In this document: one piece after another, positions 7,596-16,400 of the stretch
Numbering within the stretch: the stretch's first letter is position 1
How the letters are laid out: every line of letters begins with the position of its first letter
DNA from: Streptomyces tsukubensis
GTDB lineage: Bacteria > Actinomycetota > Actinomycetes > Streptomycetales > Streptomycetaceae
Length of the DNA: 64,000 bases
Direction of reading: 5' to 3'
NCBI RefSeq assembly: GCF_009296025.1
Contig: NZ_CP045178.1
Coordinates: forward strand, 7,192,001-7,256,000
Notes under the pieces: model-generated
The model's input: the letters and a program-made list of their open reading frames with translations, nothing else
The model's database searches: none
Told to the model about the DNA's origin: nothing
Program-made: the position numbers and the translations under genes

Positions 7596-8024
7596 GTGGC
7601 GGACAGTACGCACACGACGGCCGGCGCACCGCGGGCCGCCCTCATCGCGGGCCTCACCCCTCTGGAGCGGCTGGACGCGGACCCCTTCCTGGTGGACACG
7701 CGTACCCAGTACGCCGTCTGTCACCGCTGGGCGGCGCGCCGAGGCTACCGGGTCACCAGCGAACTGCTGGTGAACGGCGCACGCCCCGATCACCGGGGGC
7801 TCTGGGCCGACGTCGAGGAGGGGAACGCGGATCTCTTCGTGGTCGCGGGGCGCAGGGCCCTCGAATGCGCGGTCTCCTCCGCCGAGGGGTTCATCGCCGA
7901 GTGCGAGCGCCGGGGCGTCCGGGTGGAGACGGCGCAGTTCCAGGAACCGGCCTACGACGCGGCGACCAAGGCGCGGATCCACCGCAGGCTGTCGATGCCC
8001 ACGGCCGGATACGACGGCTGCTGA
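7596..8024 (+). CDS. Small resolvase-fold-like protein of unknown function
   Basis: A 142-residue protein. The start is GTG at 7596 after CAGGAGG. The sequence around FLVDTRTQYAVCHRWAARRGYRVTSELL, LWADVEEGNADLFVVAGRRAL and FIAECERRGVRVETA follows the alternating strand/helix plan of the serine-recombinase catalytic domain. The usual Tyr-Ser start motif with the nucleophilic serine is not visible, and there is no DNA-binding tail. I therefore do not call it a recombinase. A perfect palindrome lies just upstream. Confidence 0.6.
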   Translation: MADSTHTTAGAPRAALIAGLTPLERLDADPFLVDTRTQYAVCHRWAARRGYRVTSELLVNGARPDHRGLWADVEEGNADLFVVAGRRALECAVSSAEGFIAECERRGVRVETAQFQEPAYDAATKARIHRRLSMPTAGYDGC

Positions 8025-8425
8025 CGCCCGCGCGGACGAACGCCGGCGCCGGTCGCGGCGCGGGCGACGGCCGTCGGGGCGGGCGTCGGCCGTCGGGGCG
8101 GGCGGTCATCCAGGTAGGCGGTCGTCCAGGTATTCGGTCATCTTGGCTGACCGTCGTCCAGTTGGGTGGTCGTCCCGGCAGGCGCGGTCGCCGAAAGGGT
8201 GCCGAAGCGCCCGTCCGGTCCGTCCACGAGCGCGCCTCCGGTCCGTCCACCAGCCCGCCTCCGGTCCGTCCACGAGCCGCGCGTCCGGCCCGCCCCTAGC
8301 ACGCGCCCGGGGCCCCGCCGAACACGATCACCGGATACCCCCGCCGGCCAGCCGCCCCGGTATGGGAGGCTTGAGGCCGGTTCGAGGGCACAGTGCACGG
8401 GCCGTGACGTGAGGTGAGTGCGGGC
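8025..8425. other. 400-bp intergenic region with short tandem repeats
   Basis: No gene is supported here. Two copies of an 18-bp CGTCGGCCGTCGGGGCGG-like unit lie at about 8065-8103, degenerate GGTCGTCCAGGT-like repeats at 8104-8175, and three to four copies of a 23/24-bp CCTCCGGTCCGTCCAC-type unit at 8207-8295. The promoter of the downstream holin/phosphatase gene is probably in the last 120 bases. Confidence 0.55.
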
Positions 8426-10597
8426 GTGACCCAGGGGCGATGGCGGAGGGCCGGCGGCGCCCTGTGGAGGATCGTGGCGGTGTGGGCGGTGAGCACCGCC
8501 ACCATGGCGGCGCTCGCCGGGATCCTCCCCGACTTCAAACTCCAGTCGGACAGCGGCGACAGCGCCACCCGCGTCGCCCTGACCGCGGGGATAGGAGCAG
8601 GCGTCTTCGGCCTGCTCGGCGCCCTGGTCTGGCCGCTGCTCGTCAGGACGCTGCTCCTCGTGCCCGCCTTCGTCCTCGCCGTCCTGGTCTTCTTCCTCAA
8701 CGGCTCGCTGCTGATCCTCGCGCTCCGGCTGATCCCCGACGGACGCGGCGAGGCCAATCCCGAGACGGCCGTGGTCGTCGCCGCCGTCATGTCCGCGGTG
8801 GCCTCCGCCACCGGTGGCGCCCTCGCCGTGCGCGACGACAACGCCTACCGCCGCCGCCTCTACCGCCTCGCCGACCGCCGCCGCGTACGGCGCGGCGCGG
8901 GGGAGGGGCCCGTCACCCCCGGCACCGTCTTCCTCCAGCTCGACGGGGTCGGCCACGACGTCCTGCTCGACGCCGTCGGAAAGGGGCTCATGCCGACCGT
9001 GGCGGGGATGCTCGGGGGCGTAGCGAGCCACCGTCTCACCCCGTGGCGCACCGACTGGTCCAGCCAGACGGGGGCCAGCCAGCTCGGCATCCTGCACGGC
9101 TCCAACCACGACATACCCGCCTTCCGCTGGTACGAGAAGGAGACCCGCGAGGTCATGGTCTCCAACCGGCCGAGCAGCGCGGCCGAACTCCAGCGCAGGG
9201 CGGTGGAGCGCACGGGCGACGGCGGTCTGCTCACCCTCGACGGGGCCAGCAGGGGCAACCTCTTCAGCGGCGGCGCCGGCGAACTGGCCCTCGTGCTGTC
9301 GGTCGCCGCACGCAGAGGCCGGGAGAACCGGTCGAGGGCCGGATACTTCGCCTACTTCAGCGACCCCGCCAACGCCGTACGCACCGTGATGTCCTTCGTC
9401 GCCGAGGTCGCGCGGGAGATAGGCCAGTCCACCCGCGCGAGGCTCCGCAAGGAGCGCCCGCGCATGGGCCGCGGCGGTCTCTACCCCTTCATCAGGGCCT
9501 TCGCGACCGTCGTGGAACGCGATGTCGTGGTCACCGCCGTCATCGGCGACATGCTCGCGGGACGCAGCGCCGTCTACGCGGACCTGGTCGCCTACGACGA
9601 GGTGGCCCACCATTCAGGACCCAGGAGCCGCGACGCGGAGAAGGTGCTCGCCCGCGTCGACCGCTCGCTCTCACTGATCACCAAGGTCGCGGAGCACTCC
9701 CCGCGGCCGTACCGCATCGTGATCCTCTCCGACCACGGCCAGAGCCCCGGCGAGACCTTCAGGGGCCGCTACGGGCTGACCCTCGCCGAACTGGTCAGGG
9801 CCGGGTGCGGGCTGCCGGTGCCCCGCAAGGCGGGCCGTACGCACAGTGGCGCCGAGGCCCGTTCCGCCGTACGCGCGGCGCTGCACAGGCCCGTCGAGGA
9901 GCGCGCCGAGGGCCACCGGGCACCGCCCAGACGCTCCGACCCGATCGTGCTCGCCTCCGGCAACCTCGGCCTCGTCTCCTTCCCCGACGTACCGCACCGG
10001 ATGACGGCCGAGGAGATAGAACACCGTCACCCGGCTCTGCTCTCCACCCTCGCCAACCACCCCGGCATCGGTTTCCTCCTCGTCCGCAGCGAGGAACACG
10101 GAGCGCTGGTGCTCGGGGCCAAGGGCGCCCGCGTACGGCTGGACGAACTGGCCGAGGACGGGACCGACGACCTGGGCCCCCTCGCGGATTTCGGCCCCGG
10201 CGCGGCGCGGGCCGTACGGCGCACCGACTCCTTCCCGCACACCGCCGACATCATGGTCAACTCCTGGTACGACCCCGTGGAGGGCGAGGTACTGGCCTTC
10301 GAGGAACAGATCGGCTCCCACGGAGGCCTCGGCGGCGACCAGGCCCGACCCTTCCTCCTCTCGCCGATCGTCCTCTCGGCGCCCGAGCCCGACGGCGGCG
10401 ACCTGGTGGGCGCGGAACGTGTCCACCAGGTCCTGAACCGCTGGCTGCGCGAGGGCAACGGCCCCCAGGTACCCCTCGCGCTGGAGGGCCCGGACAAGGG
10501 CAGGGCTCCCGCCACGGACCGGTCGGCTCCCGCCACGGACCGGTCGGCCGCCACCACGGACCGGTCGGGAAGCGGCGATCCGACCCGGGCCCTTTGA
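8426..10597 (+). CDS. Four-TM phage-holin-like / alkaline-phosphatase-superfamily fusion
   Basis: A 723-residue membrane-anchored protein. GTG at 8426 has GAGGTGA about 9 bases upstream; an alternative GTG at 8414 has no ribosome site. Residues 1-125 contain four hydrophobic helices of the mycobacterial 4-TM holin type. From about residue 150 an alkaline-phosphatase/phosphodiesterase domain follows, with FLQLDGVGH (metal Asp), SSQTGASQ (Thr nucleophile), YDEVAHHSGP (Asp/His), ILSDHGQSPG (Asp-His) and a late GSHGGLGG segment. All main metal ligands appear present. The tail carries three 21-bp repeats encoding APATDRS. A phosphodiesterase acting at the membrane face is an inference; the substrate is unknown. 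Confidence 0.8.
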   Translation: MTQGRWRRAGGALWRIVAVWAVSTATMAALAGILPDFKLQSDSGDSATRVALTAGIGAGVFGLLGALVWPLLVRTLLLVPAFVLAVLVFFLNGSLLILALRLIPDGRGEANPETAVVVAAVMSAVASATGGALAVRDDNAYRRRLYRLADRRRVRRGAGEGPVTPGTVFLQLDGVGHDVLLDAVGKGLMPTVAGMLGGVASHRLTPWRTDWSSQTGASQLGILHGSNHDIPAFRWYEKETREVMVSNRPSSAAELQRRAVERTGDGGLLTLDGASRGNLFSGGAGELALVLSVAARRGRENRSRAGYFAYFSDPANAVRTVMSFVAEVAREIGQSTRARLRKERPRMGRGGLYPFIRAFATVVERDVVVTAVIGDMLAGRSAVYADLVAYDEVAHHSGPRSRDAEKVLARVDRSLSLITKVAEHSPRPYRIVILSDHGQSPGETFRGRYGLTLAELVRAGCGLPVPRKAGRTHSGAEARSAVRAALHRPVEERAEGHRAPPRRSDPIVLASGNLGLVSFPDVPHRMTAEEIEHRHPALLSTLANHPGIGFLLVRSEEHGALVLGAKGARVRLDELAEDGTDDLGPLADFGPGAARAVRRTDSFPHTADIMVNSWYDPVEGEVLAFEEQIGSHGGLGGDQARPFLLSPIVLSAPEPDGGDLVGAERVHQVLNRWLREGNGPQVPLALEGPDKGRAPATDRSAPATDRSAATTDRSGSGDPTRAL
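10505..10567 (+). repeat. Coding 21-bp repeats (APATDRS x3)
   Basis: Three nearly identical 21-bp units (GCTCCCGCCACGGACCGGTC plus G) lie at the 3' end of the holin/phosphatase gene and give a repetitive seven-residue C-terminal tail. Confidence 0.85.
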
Positions 10598-10670
10598 GCG
10601 GGACGGGCAGGCCCTGACCGAAGCACGCGCCGCCCGTGGTCAGCCCTGGAACGGCCCTCCCTGGCGGCGA

Positions 10671-10702
10671 CGGGCCGGCACCCCCGGAGGAGTACCGGCC
10701 CG
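10671..10702. terminator. Hairpin between convergent genes
   Basis: CGGGCCGG (10671-10678) pairs with CCGGCCCG (10695-10702). It lies between the 3' ends of the holin/phosphatase gene and the DUF6345 gene and can serve both. Confidence 0.5.
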
Positions 10703-10773
10703 CCGCGCACACCTTGCCGCCCAGGGGTTCCCCGCGCGGGAGCGCGGGACACAGGGGCGTCGCCGTCCGTCGC

Positions 10774-12438
10774 CTACCTGGCCAGCGGGGCCACCACCCA
10801 GCGCCTGGTCTTGAACATCGAGTCCTCGGCGCCGATCTCGATGAGCTTGCGGGCGGCCGGGTAGGCCTCGTTGCCGTCGATCTCGTAGCCGATGTCGGTC
10901 GTGTCGGGGACGTCGCGCACGCTGAGCTGGTCGCGTACGTCCGCGATGGCCCGCCGACCGTCAGAACCCGTGGCCGAGAGGTGGGCGAGCAGCCTCTGCT
11001 CGGCCGCCTCCAGTGCCTCCATCGGGTCCTCGGAGGGACGTGACGCCGACCTGGCGCCCCGGCCGCTCCTCGCCGACTTCGACTGCCTGCCCTGCCTCAC
11101 GGGCGGCGGCTCGACGGAGGTACTCGGCGTGTTGGTCGCGCCGGTCGCCTCACGGGTGGAGATCTGGGCCTGTACGACGGTGCCGTCGTTGTCGACCACG
11201 ACCCGCACCACACCGCGGTCGGGGGTGATCACGGGGACACCGTCGAAGGTCTGACGGAAGGTGACGTGGGTTTCGATGGAGCGCGGCTCGTGCAGTTCGG
11301 AGCCGTCCTTCGTCCCCGAGTTCTCCATCAGGTCGTGCACGGAGTCGAGTACCAGCTCCGCGCCCTCCGCGTGCCGCTCGGCGAAGGCCCGCGCCGCCTG
11401 CACGGCCTGGTCGCTGTCGATACGGCGGGTGTTGCGGTGATTGGCCTCGGCCAGCCTCACCCAGCGCACCCCGTGCGGCGAGGTCGACACGGTACGGTCG
11501 CCCGACTCCGCGCTGATCACGCCCTGCCGCTCGACCTGCACGTCCTGGAGGGCGGCGGAGGGGAAGTCCGCCAGCCGTCCGAGCGCCGTCAGTTCGGCGC
11601 TGGGCTCGCGGGGGGAGAGCTGCACGATCCTGGGGTCACCCGGCGTCCGCGTCAGCCGCTCACGAACCCCTTCGCGCGCCGCGTACCAGCGCCACACGTA
11701 CCAGGAGTCCGGCACGTGGTCACGGAAGAACGTGCGCTCGGTGTTGAGCCGGTTGGTCGCCTCGGCCTGCGTCGCCCCTGTGGCGGCGACGGACGGTGCC
11801 TGGCCGTGGTAGATGTCCCAGCTCGCGTTGAGCCACGCGTCGCAGTACGTCTGCCCGGCCCGCCACTTCTCCCAGAACTTCTTGCCGTAGTCCGGGCTGT
11901 CGATGCTCACCGTCTCGAAGCCGAAGATCATACGGAAGCCGACGTTGGGCCCCGCCCAGGTCCTGATGGGGGTGTGCCCGCCGGTCACCCGCAGCGAGGT
12001 GCAGGTGGACCAGAAGATGTAGTTCGCCTTCTCGTTGCCCAGGGCCATCCGGTTCGAGACGGCGTCGCTCCGGTTGTCCCAGACGGCGCCGAGCGGCGCG
12101 AAGAACACACCGTTGCCGTCCATGCCTCCGTGGCCGGAGTGGTAGACGGCGCAGACGGCGTCCATGCCGTAGCGGTCCTGGTAGTTGTCGTTGGTCTCCT
12201 CGTACGCCCAGACCTGGGCGCCGCCGTCCGCGAACCAGAAGTTCCTGTCGTAGAACTGCTGGAGGTAGGCGAGCCAGCCCGTGGCGTCGGCGTGGGTGTG
12301 GGAGAGCGGGGACTGGTTGACGAACTTCTGGATGCTGAACGCACCCCACCAGCCGAAGGTCGAGTCACGGTCGGCGCTCGCGCCGGGCTTTCCGGAATCG
12401 AGCGGCGACGGCCCGCGATCCACGTAGTTGATGCGCAT
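10774..12438 (-). CDS. DUF6345 domain protein, putative caspase-like cysteine peptidase
   Basis: A 554-residue protein starting at the ATG at 12438, preceded by an AGGGGG ribosome site. The N-terminal ~300 residues match DUF6345, with blocks FGWWGAFSIQKF, VYHSGHGGMDG (His103) and FWSTCTSL (Cys146). A His-Gly-(Gly) turn followed ~40 residues later by a buried strand ending in Cys is the hallmark of clan CD caspase/gingipain/CHAT peptidases. The peptidase activity is an inference. The C-terminal half holds a pepSY/FTP-like segment (VTFRQTFDGVPVITPDRGVVRVVVDNDG) and a Ser/Arg-rich linker. There is no signal peptide at the chosen start. A TTGACC at about 12560 on the minus strand may be its -35. 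Confidence 0.72.
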   Translation of the reverse strand: MRINYVDRGPSPLDSGKPGASADRDSTFGWWGAFSIQKFVNQSPLSHTHADATGWLAYLQQFYDRNFWFADGGAQVWAYEETNDNYQDRYGMDAVCAVYHSGHGGMDGNGVFFAPLGAVWDNRSDAVSNRMALGNEKANYIFWSTCTSLRVTGGHTPIRTWAGPNVGFRMIFGFETVSIDSPDYGKKFWEKWRAGQTYCDAWLNASWDIYHGQAPSVAATGATQAEATNRLNTERTFFRDHVPDSWYVWRWYAAREGVRERLTRTPGDPRIVQLSPREPSAELTALGRLADFPSAALQDVQVERQGVISAESGDRTVSTSPHGVRWVRLAEANHRNTRRIDSDQAVQAARAFAERHAEGAELVLDSVHDLMENSGTKDGSELHEPRSIETHVTFRQTFDGVPVITPDRGVVRVVVDNDGTVVQAQISTREATGATNTPSTSVEPPPVRQGRQSKSARSGRGARSASRPSEDPMEALEAAEQRLLAHLSATGSDGRRAIADVRDQLSVRDVPDTTDIGYEIDGNEAYPAARKLIEIGAEDSMFKTRRWVVAPLAR

Positions 12439-12798
12439 GAGAGTCGTACCCCCTGTGAGATCCGCCTCCCGCCCCGGCTGCGAGAGAGACGTCTCTGTGG
12501 GGGCGAGAGGGCTCAACGTGTCACCGCCCTGTCGCATTGCACAGTTCCGATTCCGGTCAACGGACGGCACCTCTCATATGACGCGCAACCCCATTCGTCC
12601 CCGCCATCGGCCGCCCCGCACTGCGGCGGCGGCGCCCGGCGAGTGCCCCGATGGCCCGAATCCGCACGGGGCGCCGCGCGTGGCCGGGGCGCCGGTGTGG
12701 TCGGATGGGGTACGCGGGGTGTCCGCGTGCTCACCGGGGCGCGGGCGCACCCGACACGCGCACGACACGGCAGCCATGACTTGAGGAAAGGACACATT
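12439..12798. other. Divergent promoter region, DUF6345 gene and OsmC gene
   Basis: No gene is visible in 360 bp. The region must contain the promoters of the two divergent flanking genes. No clear palindromic operator was found. Confidence 0.4.
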
Positions 12799-13224
12799 GT
12801 GGCAACGACTCGCACAGCCCACACCGTCTGGGAGGGCGACCTGCTCAAGGGCAGCGGCGCCGTCACGTTCGACTCGTCCGGCATCGGTGAACAGCCGGTC
12901 TCCTGGGCCTCGCGTGCCGAGCGGGCCAACGGGAGGACGAGCCCCGAAGAACTGATCGCCGCCGCCCATTCGAGCTGCTTCTCGATGGCACTCTCCAACG
13001 GACTGACGACGGCGGGGAATCCCCCCACCCGGCTGGTGACCACCGCCAACGTCGACTTCCAGCCCGGCACCGGTATCACCGGAATCCACCTCGATGTCGA
13101 GGGCACGGTGCCCGGCATCGACGCGGACGCGTTCCACGCGGCGGCCGAGGACGCCAAGGCCAACTGCCCGGTCAGCCAGGCGCTGGCGGGCACGACCATC
13201 ACCCTCTCGGCGAAGCTGGCCTGA
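12799..13224 (+). CDS. OsmC/Ohr-family peroxiredoxin
   Basis: A 141-residue soluble thiol peroxidase of the OsmC family, which reduces organic hydroperoxides. The start is GTG at 12799 with AGGAAAGGA upstream. The two reactive cysteines are in HSSCFSMAL (about residue 58) and NCPVSQAL (about residue 124), at the expected spacing, and the conserved Arg/Glu region (TSPEELIAAAH) is present. Length and residues fit the OsmC rather than the Ohr branch. It is monocistronic, with no OhrR regulator nearby. Confidence 0.9.
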   Translation: MATTRTAHTVWEGDLLKGSGAVTFDSSGIGEQPVSWASRAERANGRTSPEELIAAAHSSCFSMALSNGLTTAGNPPTRLVTTANVDFQPGTGITGIHLDVEGTVPGIDADAFHAAAEDAKANCPVSQALAGTTITLSAKLA

Positions 13225-13304
13225 GAGATCGATGGTCCGAGGGGCTGAGAGCCGGAGGGGCTGAGGCCTGAGGCTCTGAGGCCTGAGGGATCGACGTACG
13301 GCCG

Positions 13305-13350
13305 CGCCGGGCCCGGTTCGCGCCGGGCCCGGTTCGCGCCGGGCCCGGCG
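13305..13350. repeat. 16-bp tandem repeat, hairpin-forming
   Basis: CGCCGGGCCCGGTTCG occurs at 13305-13320 and 13321-13336, with most of a third copy to 13350. Each copy contains the palindrome CCGGGCCCGG. It lies downstream of the OsmC gene and may terminate its transcript. A second short palindrome (ACCCCTCAGGGGT) follows at 13372. Confidence 0.7.
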
Positions 13351-13475
13351 CAGTGCCGGATGTTCTCCATGACCCCTCAGGGGTCCTCTGGTGCCCCGGG
13401 CGGTTCCCGGCCATGGTGTGGTCCTGAGCGCGCCCGCAGCCGGACGCGCGACCCCCCGCCGATGGGAGAGCCGCA

Positions 13476-16400
13476 GTGCCCCGCACCGTCCCCGTCAGAC
13501 CCGTGACCGTCCTCGCCGTCCTCGCCGCGTCCGCCGCGCTGCTGACGGGCGCCCCCGCGTACGCGGACGAACGACCCGACCCCGGCCCCGTGGCCCCGCC
13601 CGCCGCGAGCGGCGGCGACCGTGTCCTCTCCTACGCGGAGGGGGACGGCCTGGAGACCGCGAGGACCTCACGCCCCGTGGCGCCGGGCACCCGACTCACC
13701 TCGTACGACCGGCTGGAGAGCGACAAGTGGCTGCGGGTCGACGAACTCTCCGTCGACCTCGGCGCCGGTACGAAGGCCGAGTACCTGCACCCCGACAAGG
13801 TGTCGGAACGGCAGACCGTCTCCCAGCTCGCCGAGGCCCACGACGCGGGGCGCGGCAGACGCACGGTGGCCGCGATCAACGGTGACTTCTTCGACATCAA
13901 CGAGACCGGGGCGCCCACCGGTGTCGGCGTCGACGGGGGACGGCTCGTCAACTCGCCCGCCCCCGGCCACACCCACGCGGTCGGTTTCGGCCCCGCGGAC
14001 ACCGGGCGCCTCCTCGACCTCTACTTCGAGGGGACACTGACCCTGCCGTCAGGGGCCACCCCACTCGCCGGGCTCAACGCGGCCAACGTCCCCGCGGGAT
14101 CCATCGGCGGATACACCGCCCAATGGGGCGAAGCGGACCGGGCGCTCACCGTCAACGGCGCGAAGCGCACCGCGGAGGTCACCGTCGTGGACGGCCGCAC
14201 CACGGAGCGGGCACACCCGCCCGGCACGGGCTCCCTACCGGCGGACGCGACCGTACTGGTCGGCAGCGACGCGGGCGCGGACCGGCTCACGGAACTGCCC
14301 GCGGGCGCGCCCGTGAGCTGGGCCTACCATCCGCGGGCGAGCGGAGGGACGGTGCCGGCCGAGGCGATCGGCGCCAACGAGTACCTGGTCACGGACGGCC
14401 ACCCGGTCGACCACGAGGGCGAGGGGAACAACCTCACCGCCCCGCGTACCGCCGTCGGCTTCTCCAAGGACGGCCACACCGCGCACATCGTCACCGTCGA
14501 CGGCAGACAGGCCGACAGCGGCGGCCTCACCCTCACCGAACTCGGCGTCATGATGAAACGGGCCGGCTCCTACAACGCGGTCAACCTCGACGGCGGCGGC
14601 TCCTCGACCCTCGTGGCACGGACCCCGGGCAGCGACACGACCCGCGTCGAGAACCAGCCCTCGGACGGCAGCGAACGCCTCGTCCCCAACGGCCTCGCCC
14701 TCACCGCGCCCGACGGCAGCGGCACCCTCACCGGCTACTGGACGCACCCCGCCATGGACGCGGGGGCCGCGCCGACCGACGATCCGGTGCTCGGCGGCCA
14801 CCCGGACCGGGTCTTCCCCGGGCTGACCCGCGAACTGAGGGCCGAGGGCCACGACGAGACCTACGGCCCCGCCCCCGGTACCCCGCGATGGCGGGTCGAC
14901 CGGCCCGCGCTCGGCCGGGTCGACGGACACGGCACCTTCACCGCCCGCGCGACCGGCAGGTCCATTGGGAAGGGGACGGTCGCGGTGACGGCCGCGCGGG
15001 GCCGTGCCCGGGGCTCCGTACACCTGCGAGTCCTCGGCGAGCTGGACCGGATCGCCCCGACCACAGGACGTATCGCGCTGGAAGACCCCGCGACGAGCGA
15101 TGCTGCCCGCACGGACGACGGCGCCTCGACGGCCGATGACGCCCTGACGGAGGGCGCCTTCGGCATCGTCGGATTCGACGCGCGGGGCGACAGCGCTCCG
15201 GTGGAGCCCTCGGACGTCCGACTCGACTACGACCACGCACTGTTCACCGTCACGGCCACCGACAGCGGGTTCACCGTGAAGGCGCGCGGCACGCGGACCG
15301 CGGGCACGATCAGAGCGACGGTGGCGGGCCGTACCACGAGCGTGGCCGTCTCCGTGGGCCTGGAGGAGAAGACGGTATCGGCCTTCGACGACGCCGGGCG
15401 GTGGACGTTCAGCCAGGCACGCGCCTCGGGCTCGCTCGCGGCGACCCCGGAGGGTCACACAGGAACGGGTCTCTCCCTCACCTACGACTTCACCCGGTCG
15501 ACCGCCACCCGCGCCGCCTACGCCACACCGCCCGCTCCCGTCGCGGTGGCGGGCCAGCCGCAGGCCTTCACGCTCTGGATCAACGGGGACGGAAAGGGGG
15601 CATGGGCGACCCTGCACCTCAAGGACGCGGCGGGCAGCGACCAGTTGCTGCGCGGGCCGCACATCACCTGGACGGGGTGGCAGCAGGTGCGGTTCACCGT
15701 GCCCGACTCGGTCGCCTACCCCGTCTCCGTCTCCCGTTTCTACCTGGCGGAGACAGCCGCGGCGGCCCAGTACGCGGGGAAGGTCACCATCGACGACCTG
15801 ACGGCCGAGGTGCCCCCCGAGGCGGAACTCCCGGCGCGCCCTGTGGTGAAGGACCCGATCGTCTCGACGGCCACCGACGTACGGGGCAAGGACTGGCGGT
15901 TCGCGGTGATGTCGGACGCGCAGTTCGTGGCGCGTGCCCCCGACAGCGACATCGTCAGGCAGGCCCGTAGGACCCTCAGGGAGATCAAGGCGTCCCGCCC
16001 CGACTTCCTGGTGATCAACGGCGACTTGGTGGACGAGGGATCACCGGCCGACCTGGCCTTCGCGAGAAGAGTCCTCACCGAGGAACTGGGCGACACCGTC
16101 CCTTGGTACTACGTGCCGGGCAACCACGAGGTCATGGGCGGCTCGCTGGCCAACTTCACCACCGAATTCGGTCCCGCGCAGCGGGTGTTCGACCACAGGG
16201 GGACCCGCTTCATCACCTTGGACACGTCATCGCTCGGGATCCGCACCAGCGGCTTCGACCAGCTCAAACAGCTCCGCGCGGAACTGGACGAGGCCGCCGA
16301 GGACAAGAACATCGGCTCGGTGACACTGATCCAACACGTGCCGCCGCGCGACCCCACCCCACAGAAGGGCAGCCAGCTCTCGGACCGCAAGGAGGCGGCC

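Noticed and set aside
7596..8024. Serine recombinase
   Set aside because: The overall pattern is resolvase-like, but the catalytic serine motif and a C-terminal DNA-binding domain are not visible.
8138..9613. 491-codon minus-strand frame
   Set aside because: Antisense shadow of the holin/phosphatase gene and its repetitive upstream region.
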